DNA of 64,000 bases from Asticcacaulis taihuensis (GTDB lineage Bacteria; Pseudomonadota; Alphaproteobacteria; Caulobacterales; Caulobacteraceae): positions 1,407,760-1,471,759 of the forward strand of contig NZ_FMTS01000001.1 in assembly GCF_900100255.1 (NCBI RefSeq), written 5' to 3'. A program made the position numbers and the translations under genes. Shown piece by piece: positions 10,470 through 18,730 of the stretch. Numbering within the stretch: position 1 is the first letter of the stretch; every line of letters starts with the position of its first letter. The notes beneath the pieces were generated by a model, which saw nothing but the letters and a program-made list of their open reading frames with translations, ran no database searches and was not told the origin of the DNA.

Positions 10470-11363
10470 TCAGCCGACATCCGCCAGAGCCGCGCCGCGG
10501 GTGACGATGCGGTAGGCATCCGGACGCGACAATAGGGCACGGACCAAGGCATTATTAAGGCCGTGACCGGCGCGGATTCCTTCAAACCTGCCAAGAATGG
10601 GCATACCCAGCACATACAGGTCGCCGATGGCATCGAGGGCCTTGTGGCGGACGAATTCGTCGGCGAAGCGCAGGCCGCCTTCATTGAGGATCACGTCGCC
10701 GTCGATGACAATGGCATTATCCAGCGAACCACCGCGGGCCAAGCCGGCCTTGCGCAGGGCTTCGACGCCTTCGAGGAAGCCGAAGGTGCGCGCCGCCGAC
10801 AACTCGTCACGGAAGGACTGCTCGGTGATGGCGAGATCAACGACCTGGTGGCCGATGGGGGTGCCAGGAAAGTCAATTTCAAAACGGACTTCAAACTGGT
10901 CGGCCGGCTTAAGCGAAGCGCGCTTGTCGCCTTCGATGACCTCGACCGGCTTCAGAATCTCGATGACCTGTTGCGGCACGGCCTGGCGGCGGAAACCGGC
11001 CTGGTCGAGCAGTTGCACGAACGGCAGGGCCGAGCCATCCATGATCGGCACTTCCGGACCATCCAGTTCAACAATGACGTTATCGATGCTCAGGGCGGCG
11101 AACGCGGCCATGACGTGTTCGATGGTCGAGACGGAAACGCCGGCGGCATTGGTGATGACGGTGCCCAGGGTCGTCTTGGTGACATTGTGGGCCAAGGCCG
11201 GGACGCGGTTATCGCGGTCGGTGATATCGGAGCGCACGAACACGACACCGGCGCCGGCAGGCGCCGAACGCACGACCATACGCACAGGCACGCCCGTATG
11301 CACGCCGATGCCGGCGATGATGGCCGCATGGGCCAGGGTCTGTTCGTTCTGATCAGGTAACAT
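10470..11363 (-). CDS. lpxC: UDP-3-O-acyl-N-acetylglucosamine deacetylase
   Basis: Catalyses the first committed step of lipid A synthesis in the cytoplasm. The start at 11363 (MLPDQNEQTLAHAAII) has AAGG about 10 bases upstream and gives 297 residues; the longer ORF to 11426 adds an implausible N terminus. Zinc-site motifs are visible: STIEHVMAAFAAL (His about 83), RHKALDAIGDLYVLGMPI (His and Asp) and the late active-site His in RAGHGLNNALV. Same strand as ftsZ upstream and bamD downstream. Confidence 0.95.
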   Translation of the reverse strand: MLPDQNEQTLAHAAIIAGIGVHTGVPVRMVVRSAPAGAGVVFVRSDITDRDNRVPALAHNVTKTTLGTVITNAAGVSVSTIEHVMAAFAALSIDNVIVELDGPEVPIMDGSALPFVQLLDQAGFRRQAVPQQVIEILKPVEVIEGDKRASLKPADQFEVRFEIDFPGTPIGHQVVDLAITEQSFRDELSAARTFGFLEGVEALRKAGLARGGSLDNAIVIDGDVILNEGGLRFADEFVRHKALDAIGDLYVLGMPILGRFEGIRAGHGLNNALVRALLSRPDAYRIVTRGAALADVG

Positions 11364-11502
11364 GACGCTCACCTTCTTGCCGCCCCCGCGTACATAAAAT
11401 CCGGCGCAAAAAAAATGCGGGCGCATTTCTGGCCCGCATTCGATATCTCATTTTTGACGCCCGTTCACAAACGAACTTCTATTTCCGTTTGTAACGCCTT
11501 GC

Positions 11503-11517
11503 TTAACAAGCTTTTAA
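11503..11517. promoter_or_regulatory. Candidate CtrA box at the ftsZ 3' end, upstream of lpxC
   Basis: TTAA-CAAGCTT-TTAA matches the CtrA consensus (TTAA-N7-TTAA) exactly. It overlaps the ftsZ stop codon and lies about 140 bases before the lpxC start. It may drive or repress an internal promoter for lpxC; without data it could also be chance. Confidence 0.4.
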
Positions 11518-13193
11518 TTAGCGAGGCGCCTTAAGAAAGAAGGGATTTCCAGATCGTCCTCCGTATCCATCGACGGCTGGACTTCCGAGCGCGTGGCCGG
11601 ATTGAGATTCGTCTTGGCCTGAGCCTGGCCGGGCACATAGCGATCGGCTTCGTCCTGGACAGGCGCGGATTGGGCCACCGGCGCGGCCGGAGCGCTCTGG
11701 CGTTGCGGGAACAGGCCGCGCCAGAAGGATTCACGGCCTTCGTCTTCGGTGTTCAGACGCGGCGCGGGGGCCGGCTGGCTGGGGCGCGGGGCGGCAGTAT
11801 GGGCGTAAGGGTTCGGGCGCTGGATCTGCGGTGTCACAGCAGGGCGCGGGGCGGGAGCCGGCGCTGAAACGGCCGGTGCTTCCTCATCTTCAACCATCGG
11901 ATCGACGATCCGGCTGATGACGCGCGGTTCCTGTGACTGGACCGGGGCCTGAGCGGGCGCAGCCGCCGGCGTGATGGTCGGCTGCGTCGGACGCTCTTCA
12001 AACAGGCTTGAGCGCGCGGCTGGCTGGACAGCGACAGGTCTCACCGGTGCCGAGGCGCCGGGTGCGGTACGAGCCTCTGCCGCCTGGACAGGAGCCGGTG
12101 CAGGGGCTGACGCCACAGGCGCAGCGGCCGGCGTTTCGGTGCGCGAACCATAGCCAAGGCCGAAGGTCGGCGGCGGCGTAGTGGTTTTCGGGGTCGAATT
12201 GGCGTTCGTCAGCGGCGTTTGCAAGGCCACGCCGTCCATACCGGTGGCGACGACCGATACGCGCAGCTTGCCTTCCAGGTTCGGATCGAAGGCGGCACCA
12301 AAGATGATATTGGCTTCCGGATCGACTTCCGAAGAAATGGCATTGGCAGCTTCATCGACTTCATGCAGGGTCATGTCGAGACCGCCGGTGACGTTCACCA
12401 GCACGGCCTTGGCGCCCTTGAGCGAGGTTTCGTCGAGCAGCGGGTTCTGGATGGCGTTCTGCGCCGCCAGCAGGGCACGGTCTTCGCCGGAGGCTTCGCC
12501 GGTGCCCATCATCGCCTTGCCCATGTCGGACATGACCGAACGGACGTCGGCGAAATCGAGGTTGATCAGGCCCGGCAGAACCATCAGGTCGGTGATCGAC
12601 CGCACGCCGGCGTGCAGCACCTGGTCGGCCATGCCGAAGGCTTCGGCGAAGGTGGTGCGCTCATTGGCGATACGGAAAAGGTTCTGGTTCGGAATGACGA
12701 TCAGGGTATCGACATAGCGCTGCAACTCGGAAATGCCGGCATCGGCCAGGCGCATCCGGTGACGGCCCTCGAAGGTGAAGGGCTTGGTGACCACGCCGAC
12801 GGTCAGGATACCGCGCTCGCGGGCGCATTTGGCGATGATCGGGGCCGCACCGGTGCCGGTGCCGCCGCCCATGCCGGCGGTGATGAACACCATGTGCGCC
12901 CCTTCGAGGTGCTCGGTGATCATGTCGGCGGATTCTTCGGCGGCGGTCATGCCGACTTCGGGATGCGCACCCGCGCCCAGCCCCTGGGTAATACCGACGC
13001 CAAGCTGAATGCGCGCCTCGGTGCGCGAAAACTGGAGCTGTTGGGCGTCAGTATTGGCGACGACGAACTCCACGCCTTCGAGGCCGGCTTCAATCATGTT
13101 GTTTACGGCGTTGCCCCCGGCTCCGCCCACTCCAAACACGACGATACGCGGCTTCAATTCTGTTGCGCGCGGCGCAGAAAGATGAATTGCCAT
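11514..13193 (-). CDS. ftsZ: Cell division protein FtsZ
   Basis: The tubulin-like GTPase that forms the division ring. The start at 13193 gives [20 protein letters not shown], nearly the Caulobacter FtsZ N terminus, and 559 residues. The GTPase core (about 1-320) contains [13 protein letters not shown] and the T7 loop [12 protein letters not shown] long Pro/Ala/Gln-rich disordered linker (about 330-545) follows, and the C-terminal peptide [13 protein letters not shown] binds FtsA and other partners. The long linker is typical of Caulobacterales. The gene is preceded by zapA rather than ftsA, which is unusual. Confidence 0.97.
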   Translation of the reverse strand: MAIHLSAPRATELKPRIVVFGVGGAGGNAVNNMIEAGLEGVEFVVANTDAQQLQFSRTEARIQLGVGITQGLGAGAHPEVGMTAAEESADMITEHLEGAHMVFITAGMGGGTGTGAAPIIAKCARERGILTVGVVTKPFTFEGRHRMRLADAGISELQRYVDTLIVIPNQNLFRIANERTTFAEAFGMADQVLHAGVRSITDLMVLPGLINLDFADVRSVMSDMGKAMMGTGEASGEDRALLAAQNAIQNPLLDETSLKGAKAVLVNVTGGLDMTLHEVDEAANAISSEVDPEANIIFGAAFDPNLEGKLRVSVVATGMDGVALQTPLTNANSTPKTTTPPPTFGLGYGSRTETPAAAPVASAPAPAPVQAAEARTAPGASAPVRPVAVQPAARSSLFEERPTQPTITPAAAPAQAPVQSQEPRVISRIVDPMVEDEEAPAVSAPAPAPRPAVTPQIQRPNPYAHTAAPRPSQPAPAPRLNTEDEGRESFWRGLFPQRQSAPAAPVAQSAPVQDEADRYVPGQAQAKTNLNPATRSEVQPSMDTEDDLEIPSFLRRLAN

Positions 13194-13578
13194 GTTATCC
13201 AGTGAACCTTTCATGATCTCTCCCATTCGGTTCTCCGTCCGGGACGAACGAATGAGTTTTCCGATCCCCGATGCCAGGGTCTTATGAGACTACAACTATG
13301 CTTAACGAATAGTTACCCGATAACTTGAGTCGGCTAAAAAGGAACCTGTTTTGGTAAGATTTTTTAACCAAAGTTACCGAAGTATGACTTTTTACACAGG
13401 CATTGAGTCAGAAAGGAGTCACGCGGGTTGCGTTTTTCGCGCGGAGGGTGAGCGCCCCTTTCCAGAGGATTAACGCATCACCTCTGGAGACGGTATCCGC
13501 TTAGTGATTTGCCCGTAAGTTCATACGCCCCGCCACCAGGATGGGGAGGTACAAAAGGATGGGGGAATACGATTTCCT
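13194..13578 (-). promoter_or_regulatory. ftsZ upstream region, 385 bases
   Basis: No gene is visible between zapA and ftsZ. The region holds an AT-rich stretch (13290-13400) suited to promoters, a near-consensus CtrA box at 13302-13316, and a small hairpin (CCAGAGG, 12-base loop, CCTCTGG on the minus strand near 13456-13481) that could end the zauP-zapA transcript. It separates division genes that are usually joined to ftsQA. Confidence 0.55.
13302..13316. promoter_or_regulatory. Candidate CtrA box in the ftsZ promoter
   Basis: TTAA-CGAATAG-TTAC differs from TTAA-N7-TTAA by one base and lies about 110 bases upstream of the ftsZ start. CtrA represses ftsZ in Caulobacter swarmer cells, so the position makes biological sense; the assignment remains a motif match. 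Confidence 0.45.
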
Positions 13579-13905
13579 TTACGCCCCCAGCAGGCGCTCC
13601 AGCCGGGCCGCCGCGTCGGTTATGGCGAAGGCCGCCTTGCGTTCCATTTCATGCGCACCGGCATTCATGCGGGCATTGGCGGAATTGGCCTCGTCCAGTT
13701 GCAAGCGCAGGTCCTGCATTTCATCGATCATCAGCAGCGCGGCCATCAGGAACAGCCGCACCTCGCCGATCGAACCGACATCCGACACCACCATCTCGAC
13801 ATGCTCGTCAAACTTGCGCGCCAGTTCCTGCACGCGGCCTTCCTGGCCGTCGGCGCAACCGACCGTATAGGGCTTGTTGTTGACGCGGACCGTGACCTCT
13901 CCCAT
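13579..13905 (-). CDS. zapA: Z-ring associated protein ZapA
   Basis: ZapA bundles FtsZ filaments. The 108-residue product has the family N-terminal domain (MGEVTVRVNNKPYTVGCADG, ARKFDEHVEMVVSDVG) and a C-terminal helix that forms the tetrameric coiled coil (LMAALLMIDEMQDLRLQL onward). The ATG shares one base with the stop codon of the upstream gene (TAATG), so the two are translationally coupled. Confidence 0.9.
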   Translation of the reverse strand: MGEVTVRVNNKPYTVGCADGQEGRVQELARKFDEHVEMVVSDVGSIGEVRLFLMAALLMIDEMQDLRLQLDEANSANARMNAGAHEMERKAAFAITDAAARLERLLGA

Positions 13906-14204
13906 TACATCACCCCACTGACAAGCTGACGGATATTGGCGGCGGCGGCACCCAGAGCGGCATGGGCGGCGGAAGCCGCGGCCGCCAGTTCGGCATTGGA
14001 GGTGCGCGCCTCTTCCAGTTCGGCCAGCACCCGCTCATACTCGTCATTGGTGCCGGAGCCGGTGAATTCCGGCAGCGGTTCGCCGGATTGCAGCGCTCGC
14101 ACACGCGCTTCAAGAGCCTCCAGCGCCCGGTCGAGCCGATCAACGGCGATACTCAGGCTGCTGCCCGTCTGATTCGGTGCCAAATGACTCTGAGAATGCT
14201 CCAT
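13905..14204 (-). CDS. zauP: ZapA-partner coiled-coil protein ZauP
   Basis: Immediately upstream of and coupled to zapA. The 99-residue protein is mainly helical, with heptad-like stretches (VDRLDRALEALEARVRAL and YERVLAELEEARTSNAELAA) and no membrane segment. This matches the Caulobacter ZauP arrangement, in which the coiled-coil partner is encoded just ahead of zapA and the pair focuses the Z-ring. The start MEHSQSHL at 14204 is chosen over the longer ORF because the latter's first 29 residues are Arg-rich and unlike a coiled coil. Identity rests on context and coiled-coil character more than on sequence recall. Confidence 0.75.
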   Translation of the reverse strand: MEHSQSHLAPNQTGSSLSIAVDRLDRALEALEARVRALQSGEPLPEFTGSGTNDEYERVLAELEEARTSNAELAAAASAAHAALGAAAANIRQLVSGVM

Positions 14205-14373
14205 AACCGCTTTCCTCCGATATGCGCCGCGCTTTCTATCGATTCGTCCGTTTCCGGACCAAAACCGGTAAGAATCGTGCGCAAAACGCATTAAATTCTA
14301 CACTTAGCCGGCAAGTTCGGCTAAAGGCACGGCAAATCTCCGTACTCGTTAACACTTTAATAGAGACTCACCC

Positions 14374-16368
14374 ATGTCCACAAGCGCTGTTGCAGCCGCT
14401 CCCACAACAAAGCCCTCCGGTGTTCTTATGGCGGATGCCATCCGTGTCCTGTCGATGGAGGCGGTGCATAATGCCAAATCCGGCCATCAGGGGATGCCGA
14501 TGGGCATGGCCGATGTCGCCACCGTCCTGTGGACCAAGTTCCTGAAGTACGATCCGAAGCATCCCGACTGGGCCGACCGCGACCGCTTTGTGCTCTCCGC
14601 CGGCCACGGCTCGATGCTGCTCTATTCGCTGCTTCACCTGACCGGCTTCAAGTCGGTCTCGATGAAGGACATCGAGAATTTCCGCCAGTGGGGCTCCACC
14701 ACCGCTGGTCACCCGGAATACGGCCATACCCCCGGCGTCGAATGCACCACCGGCCCGCTTGGTCAGGGCCTGGCCACCGCCGTCGGCATGGCCATGGCCG
14801 AACGCCATCTTAATGCCCGCTTCGGTGACGATCTTGTCAACCACAGGACCTGGGTCATCGCCGGCGACGGCTGCCTGATGGAAGGCGTGTCGCACGAAGC
14901 CATTTCGCTGGCCGGCCGTCTGAAGCTGAAGAACCTGATCGTCCTGTTCGACGACAATAATGTCACCATCGACGGTTACGCCACCGTAGCCGAAACCGGC
15001 GACCAGCTCGCCCGCTTCAAGGCCGCCGGCTGGGCCGTGAAGGCCGTTGACGGTCACGATCACTCGAAGATCGCCGCCGCCCTGCGCTGGGCCACCCAGC
15101 AGCAGAAGCCGGTCATGATCGCCTGCAAGACCGCCGTGTCGCGCCGTGCCGGCCCTAAGGAAGGCGACAAGCACGGCCACGGCTATAACCTGATGGACGA
15201 TGAGATCAGGGCCGCCCGCGAACATATGGACTGGCTGGCCGCGCCCTTCACCCTGCCGGAAAACATCAGCAAGGCGTGGCTTGCCGCCGGCCGCAAGGGC
15301 ACGAAGGTCCGCAAGGACTGGGATGCCCGCGCCAAGGCAAACCCCAAGGGCGCCGAACTGGCCGCTGTCATGAAGGGCGACCTGCCCGCCAACGCCTTCG
15401 AAGCGCTGGATGCTCACATTGCCGATGCCATCGCCACCAGGCCGGCCGACGCCACCCGCTCCTGCTCCGGCAAGGCGCTGGCAGCGCTTACCCCAACCAT
15501 CGACACCATGATCGGCGGCTCGGCCGACCTGACAGGCTCGGTCAATACCCTGGTCAAGGGCATGACCGCCTTTGATATCGACAACTACGCCGGCCGCTAC
15601 GTCCACTACGGCGTGCGTGAATTCGGCATGGCCGCGGCGATGAACGGCATGGCCCTGCACGGCGGCATCCTGCCCTATGCCGGCACCTTCTTCGTCTTCT
15701 CCGACTATAGCCGCCCGGCCATCCGCCTTGGCGCCCTGATGGGCGCCAAGGTCGTCCATGTCATGACGCACGATTCGATCGGCGTCGGCGAAGACGGCCC
15801 GACTCACCAGCCGGTCGAGCACCTGGCCTCCTACCGCGCCATGCCCGGCCTGCACGTCTTCCGTCCGGCCGACATGGTCGAGGCCGCCGAATGCTGGAAG
15901 GCTGCGGTGAAGGCCAAGGGTCCGTCCATGCTGGTCCTGTCGCGCCAGAAGGTGCCGGCGGTGCGTACGCAAGCGGGTGATCTCTCCGCCAAGGGCGCTT
16001 ACGAACTGGTCGCCGCTTCTGGTGAAGCCCGTGCCACCATCTTCGCCTCGGGCACGGAAGTCTCCATCGCCGTCGCCGCCCAAAAGCAACTGGAAGCCGA
16101 CGGCATCCCGACCCGCGTCGTCTCCACGCCGTCGTGGGATGTCTTCGACGCGCAACCGGCCGCCTACCAGGCGCAGGTCATCGGCAAGGCGCCGGTGCGC
16201 ATCGCCGTCGAAGCCGCCGCCCGCTTCGGCTGGGAACGTTTCATCGGCGAGGACGGCCTGTTCGTCGGCATGTCGAGCTTCGGCGCCTCGGCCCCGGCCG
16301 ACCGCCTCTACAAGGAGTTCGGCATCACGGCTGAAAACGTCGTCGCCAAGGTCAAGGCCGCGCTGTAA
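14374..16368 (+). CDS. tkt: Transketolase
   Basis: Thiamine-diphosphate enzyme of the pentose phosphate pathway, transferring two-carbon units between sugar phosphates. At 664 residues it is full length. Motifs: GHGSMLLYSLLHLTGF, the TPP/Mg motif starting GDGCLMEGVSHEA near 164 and ending DDNN, and the C-terminal pyrimidine-binding part with HYGVREFGMAAAMNGMALHG and THDSIGVGEDGPTHQPVEHL. Just upstream is a small hairpin (14304-14324, TTAGCCG facing CGGCTAA), and a strong terminator follows. The nearby gap-pgk-fba genes belong to the same part of metabolism. Confidence 0.96.
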   Translation: MSTSAVAAAPTTKPSGVLMADAIRVLSMEAVHNAKSGHQGMPMGMADVATVLWTKFLKYDPKHPDWADRDRFVLSAGHGSMLLYSLLHLTGFKSVSMKDIENFRQWGSTTAGHPEYGHTPGVECTTGPLGQGLATAVGMAMAERHLNARFGDDLVNHRTWVIAGDGCLMEGVSHEAISLAGRLKLKNLIVLFDDNNVTIDGYATVAETGDQLARFKAAGWAVKAVDGHDHSKIAAALRWATQQQKPVMIACKTAVSRRAGPKEGDKHGHGYNLMDDEIRAAREHMDWLAAPFTLPENISKAWLAAGRKGTKVRKDWDARAKANPKGAELAAVMKGDLPANAFEALDAHIADAIATRPADATRSCSGKALAALTPTIDTMIGGSADLTGSVNTLVKGMTAFDIDNYAGRYVHYGVREFGMAAAMNGMALHGGILPYAGTFFVFSDYSRPAIRLGALMGAKVVHVMTHDSIGVGEDGPTHQPVEHLASYRAMPGLHVFRPADMVEAAECWKAAVKAKGPSMLVLSRQKVPAVRTQAGDLSAKGAYELVAASGEARATIFASGTEVSIAVAAQKQLEADGIPTRVVSTPSWDVFDAQPAAYQAQVIGKAPVRIAVEAAARFGWERFIGEDGLFVGMSSFGASAPADRLYKEFGITAENVVAKVKAAL

Positions 16369-16384
16369 GCAGTTACACAAACAA

Positions 16385-16422
16385 ATAAAAAAGCCCCGTC
16401 CGGAATTCGGACGGGGCTTTTT
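16385..16422 (+). terminator. Terminator of tkt
   Basis: AAAAAAGCCCCGTCCG, a GAATT loop and CGGACGGGGCTTTTTT form a near-perfect stem 16 bases after the tkt stop. A- and T-runs on both sides make it potentially bidirectional. Confidence 0.9.
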
Positions 16423-16531
16423 TATTTTCTGCTTTCCATAAGGCGCCGATTGATGCCTCCGAAACAGGGCGACCTGCCCTGTTTCGGCAAGCGCGACTGC
16501 GCGCCGCGCACGTTTGCGCGTAAACTTCTTT

Positions 16532-16570
16532 CGAAAGAAAGAGCCGTGACAGCGGCGGCTGTCACGGCTC
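16532..16570 (-). terminator. Terminator of the first EF-hand gene
   Basis: GAGCCGTGACAG and CTGTCACGGCTC (16541-16552 and 16559-16570) form a 12-bp perfect stem; on the minus strand it is followed by TTTCTTTC, about 50 bases after the stop codon of the EF-hand gene ending at 16619. Confidence 0.7.
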
Positions 16571-16618
16571 CGATCTGTCATGTCCGCTCCGGGGAGATAC
16601 GGACATTACAGAAGCCTT

Positions 16619-17086
16619 TTAGCGTCCCTGCTGGGGCGCCATATCCTGACGGTGATGGCGCCAGCCCTTATGGCCCTGCGACAATTCCGTGGCGTCAAGG
16701 AAGCCGTCATGGTTGGCGTCGGCCTTGTCGAAGCGGGCTTTCGCCATGGCTTCGCTTTCGGCCCACGACACCTTGCCGTCCTTGTCGGTATCGATACGGG
16801 CGAGCATTTTAGCCTGGCGTTCGGCGCGATGCGCCTGCCAGCCGGCCTTGAGTTCGTCCTTCGTTACCTTGCCGTCCTTATTGGCGTCGATCTCGTCAAA
16901 AGTCTTGGCGAGGCGGCCTTTAGCCTCGCTCTTATCGAGCGCGCCGTCCTTGTTAACATCGAGTGCATCAAAGCGTTGGCCGTGATGCTTATGGTTAGTC
17001 GTATCCGTAGCGGTCTGCGCCAGCGCGCCGCCCACAAGGGCTGCACCAAGCGCCATGATAGAAACAAACGTCAGTGTACGTGACAT
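16619..17086 (-). CDS. Secreted calmodulin-like protein with four EF-hands
   Basis: The start at 17086 gives a 155-residue precursor opening with a signal peptide (MSRTLTFVSIMALGAALVGG, cleavage after ALAQ). The mature protein carries four calcium-binding loops: DVNKDGALDKSE, DANKDGKVTKDE, DTDKDGKVSWAE and DANHDGFLDATE, all with the acidic ligands at positions 1, 3, 5 and 12. It likely binds calcium in the periplasm or outside the cell. A paralog lies upstream on the same strand, and both diverge from a two-component system. The longer ORF to 17254 would overlap the upstream terminator and is rejected. Confidence 0.85.
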   Translation of the reverse strand: MSRTLTFVSIMALGAALVGGALAQTATDTTNHKHHGQRFDALDVNKDGALDKSEAKGRLAKTFDEIDANKDGKVTKDELKAGWQAHRAERQAKMLARIDTDKDGKVSWAESEAMAKARFDKADANHDGFLDATELSQGHKGWRHHRQDMAPQQGR

Positions 17087-17196
17087 GAGTTGAGTTCCTG
17101 AGTGGATAGAACGAACAGTCCCCATTCGTGCCGTTATCCAGTCAAACGGAAGCGGTGATATTTTCCGTCGCAAAAATTTTTGCGGAATTTTTTCAT

Positions 17197-17223
17197 AAAA
17201 AAAGACCGGAGCTTTCGCTCCGG
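17197..17223 (-). terminator. Terminator of the second EF-hand gene
   Basis: On the minus strand CCGGAGC, a GAAA tetraloop and GCTCCGG, then a run of seven T after two bases; located about 55 bases past the stop codon at 17278. It separates the two EF-hand genes into independent transcripts. Confidence 0.85.
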
Positions 17224-17277
17224 CCAGGTGTGCCATCCACGGCAACTTTTTCACCGCCCAGCGGCGAAATTACAGGA

Positions 17278-17742
17278 CTATCTTTCCGGCGGTGGGACCG
17301 GCGGACCATCTCCCTCAGGCCCGCCTTCAGGCGGCGGGGGCGGCGCCTTCAATTCGGTCTCATCGAGATAACCATCCTTATTGGCATCCATCCGAGCAAA
17401 ATGGGCCTTCATCGGCGCGCTGAATTCCTCAAGGCTGATCCTGCCATCCTTGTCCGTATCAAGCTGTTTGAGATCAGGCCCATGGAAAGGCATGGGACCG
17501 CCCCTGCCTCGGGGGCCGTCATGTTCACGACCGCGCCAGTGATCGCCATCGGGTCTTTTCGGACGGAAAGCGTCGAATTCGGCCTGACTGATCACGCCAT
17601 CCTTATTGGTATCGATATCGCTGAAGGCCGGCCTGGCCGGGCCATCGGTCTTCGGGGCATCCATTCCGTCCGCCAGAGCCGGCAGGGCGCATATGCCGGC
17701 GAGTGTCAGGGACAGGCCCAACCAGTGAACAGGCTTTAACAT
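17278..17742 (-). CDS. Secreted EF-hand protein with Pro/Gly-rich tail
   Basis: The 154-residue precursor starting at 17742 has a signal peptide (MLKPVHWLGLSLTLAGICAL, then PALA). Three EF-hand loops are clear: DTNKDGVISQAE, DTDKDGRISLEE and DANKDGYLDETE. Between the first and second lies an Arg/Gly/His-rich spacer (DHWRGREHDGPRGRGG), and the protein ends in a Pro-rich tail. It is a degenerate paralog of the four-hand protein next to it. Calcium binding is inferred from intact loops; the partner is unknown. Confidence 0.82.
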   Translation of the reverse strand: MLKPVHWLGLSLTLAGICALPALADGMDAPKTDGPARPAFSDIDTNKDGVISQAEFDAFRPKRPDGDHWRGREHDGPRGRGGPMPFHGPDLKQLDTDKDGRISLEEFSAPMKAHFARMDANKDGYLDETELKAPPPPPEGGPEGDGPPVPPPER

Positions 17743-17965
17743 GCTGTTTCTCCTCGTCATTTCATCAAAGAGCGAAATATCGAACGCTCTTCACAGATCG
17801 TCAGAATGCGCCCGACATATTGCCCGCCGATGTCAGGCACGGCCCGAAATCAGGCCAAAATAAGATTTATTATGACAGCGGCGACATCGGAAAGCCGTAA
17901 GCCTGCGTCATTGCGGTCACAGGTCTTTTTCCTTATCAGCGCCCGCAATCACGAGTATCGTCGCC

Positions 17966-18718
17966 ATGTCATCAGCCATACAGTCCGCCATGCCCCAGAC
18001 CGTCACCGCTGCCCCCACGCGCATCCTTGTCGTCGATGATGACGCCGACCTGCGCGAACTGATCAGCGGTTTCCTGAGCCAGAATGGTTTCGAGGTCCAG
18101 ACGGCCGCGCAAGGCCGCGATATGGAAAAGATCCTGGCGCGCGGCGATATCCAGCTGATCGTGCTTGATTACATGATGCCGGGTGAAGACGGCCTCAGCA
18201 TATGCAAGCGGATCAACGAACAGGGTGGCCCGCCGGTCATCATGCTGTCGGCGCGCGGCGAAGAGATCGACCGTATCGTCGGCCTCGAACTCGGCGCCGA
18301 TGACTACATGGCCAAGCCATTCCATCCGCGCGAACTGCTGGCCCGCATCCGCGCCGTCATGCGCCGCCGCGAAGCCCGCAACGGCTTGAATGGTTTTGGG
18401 GGAGAAAAGTCGCCGATCACGCATTTCTTCAACTGGCAACTCGACAATATCAAGCGCACGCTTGTCCGCCCGGATGGCATCCAGGTGGCGCTTTCCAATG
18501 CCGAATTCGAACTGCTGCGCGTCTTCCTCGATCGCCCCGGTCGGGCGCTTTCCCGCGACCAGATTCTCGACTACCTGCACGGCCCCAATACCGACAGCTT
18601 CGACCGCGCCATCGATGTGCAGATTTCCCGTCTGCGCAAGAAGCTGAGCGACGATGCCAATGAAGACATTATCCGAACCATCCGCGGCATCGGCTACATG
18701 TTCAAGCCGTTAAAGTAA
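17966..18718 (+). CDS. OmpR-family response regulator
   Basis: A two-domain regulator of 250 residues. The receiver has the acidic pocket VVDDDADLRE, the phosphoacceptor Asp68 in IVLDYMMPGEDG, and Lys117 in MAKPFHPRELLARI. The C-terminal winged-helix DNA-binding domain includes LSNAEFELLRVFLDRPGRAL and RAIDVQISRLRKKL. The start at 17966 has no strong ribosome site; ATG at 17990 is an alternative. The partner kinase begins 12 bases downstream, so the two form an operon. It diverges from the EF-hand genes, a possible target. The signal is unknown. Confidence 0.92.
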   Translation: MSSAIQSAMPQTVTAAPTRILVVDDDADLRELISGFLSQNGFEVQTAAQGRDMEKILARGDIQLIVLDYMMPGEDGLSICKRINEQGGPPVIMLSARGEEIDRIVGLELGADDYMAKPFHPRELLARIRAVMRRREARNGLNGFGGEKSPITHFFNWQLDNIKRTLVRPDGIQVALSNAEFELLRVFLDRPGRALSRDQILDYLHGPNTDSFDRAIDVQISRLRKKLSDDANEDIIRTIRGIGYMFKPLK

Positions 18719-18730
18719 CCGGAACCACCT

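Noticed and set aside
13406..13578. Possible 6S RNA (ssrS) between zapA and ftsZ
   Set aside because: 6S RNA often follows zapA, so I tried to fold the minus strand. Only short hairpins appear (CCAGAGG/CCTCTGG); no long closing stems with a central bubble, and the usual folate cycloligase neighbour is absent. A covariance-model search would decide.
14368..16581. 737-codon ORF antisense to tkt
   Set aside because: A frame shadow of transketolase with low-complexity His/Gly/Ala composition; it also runs through the tkt terminator.
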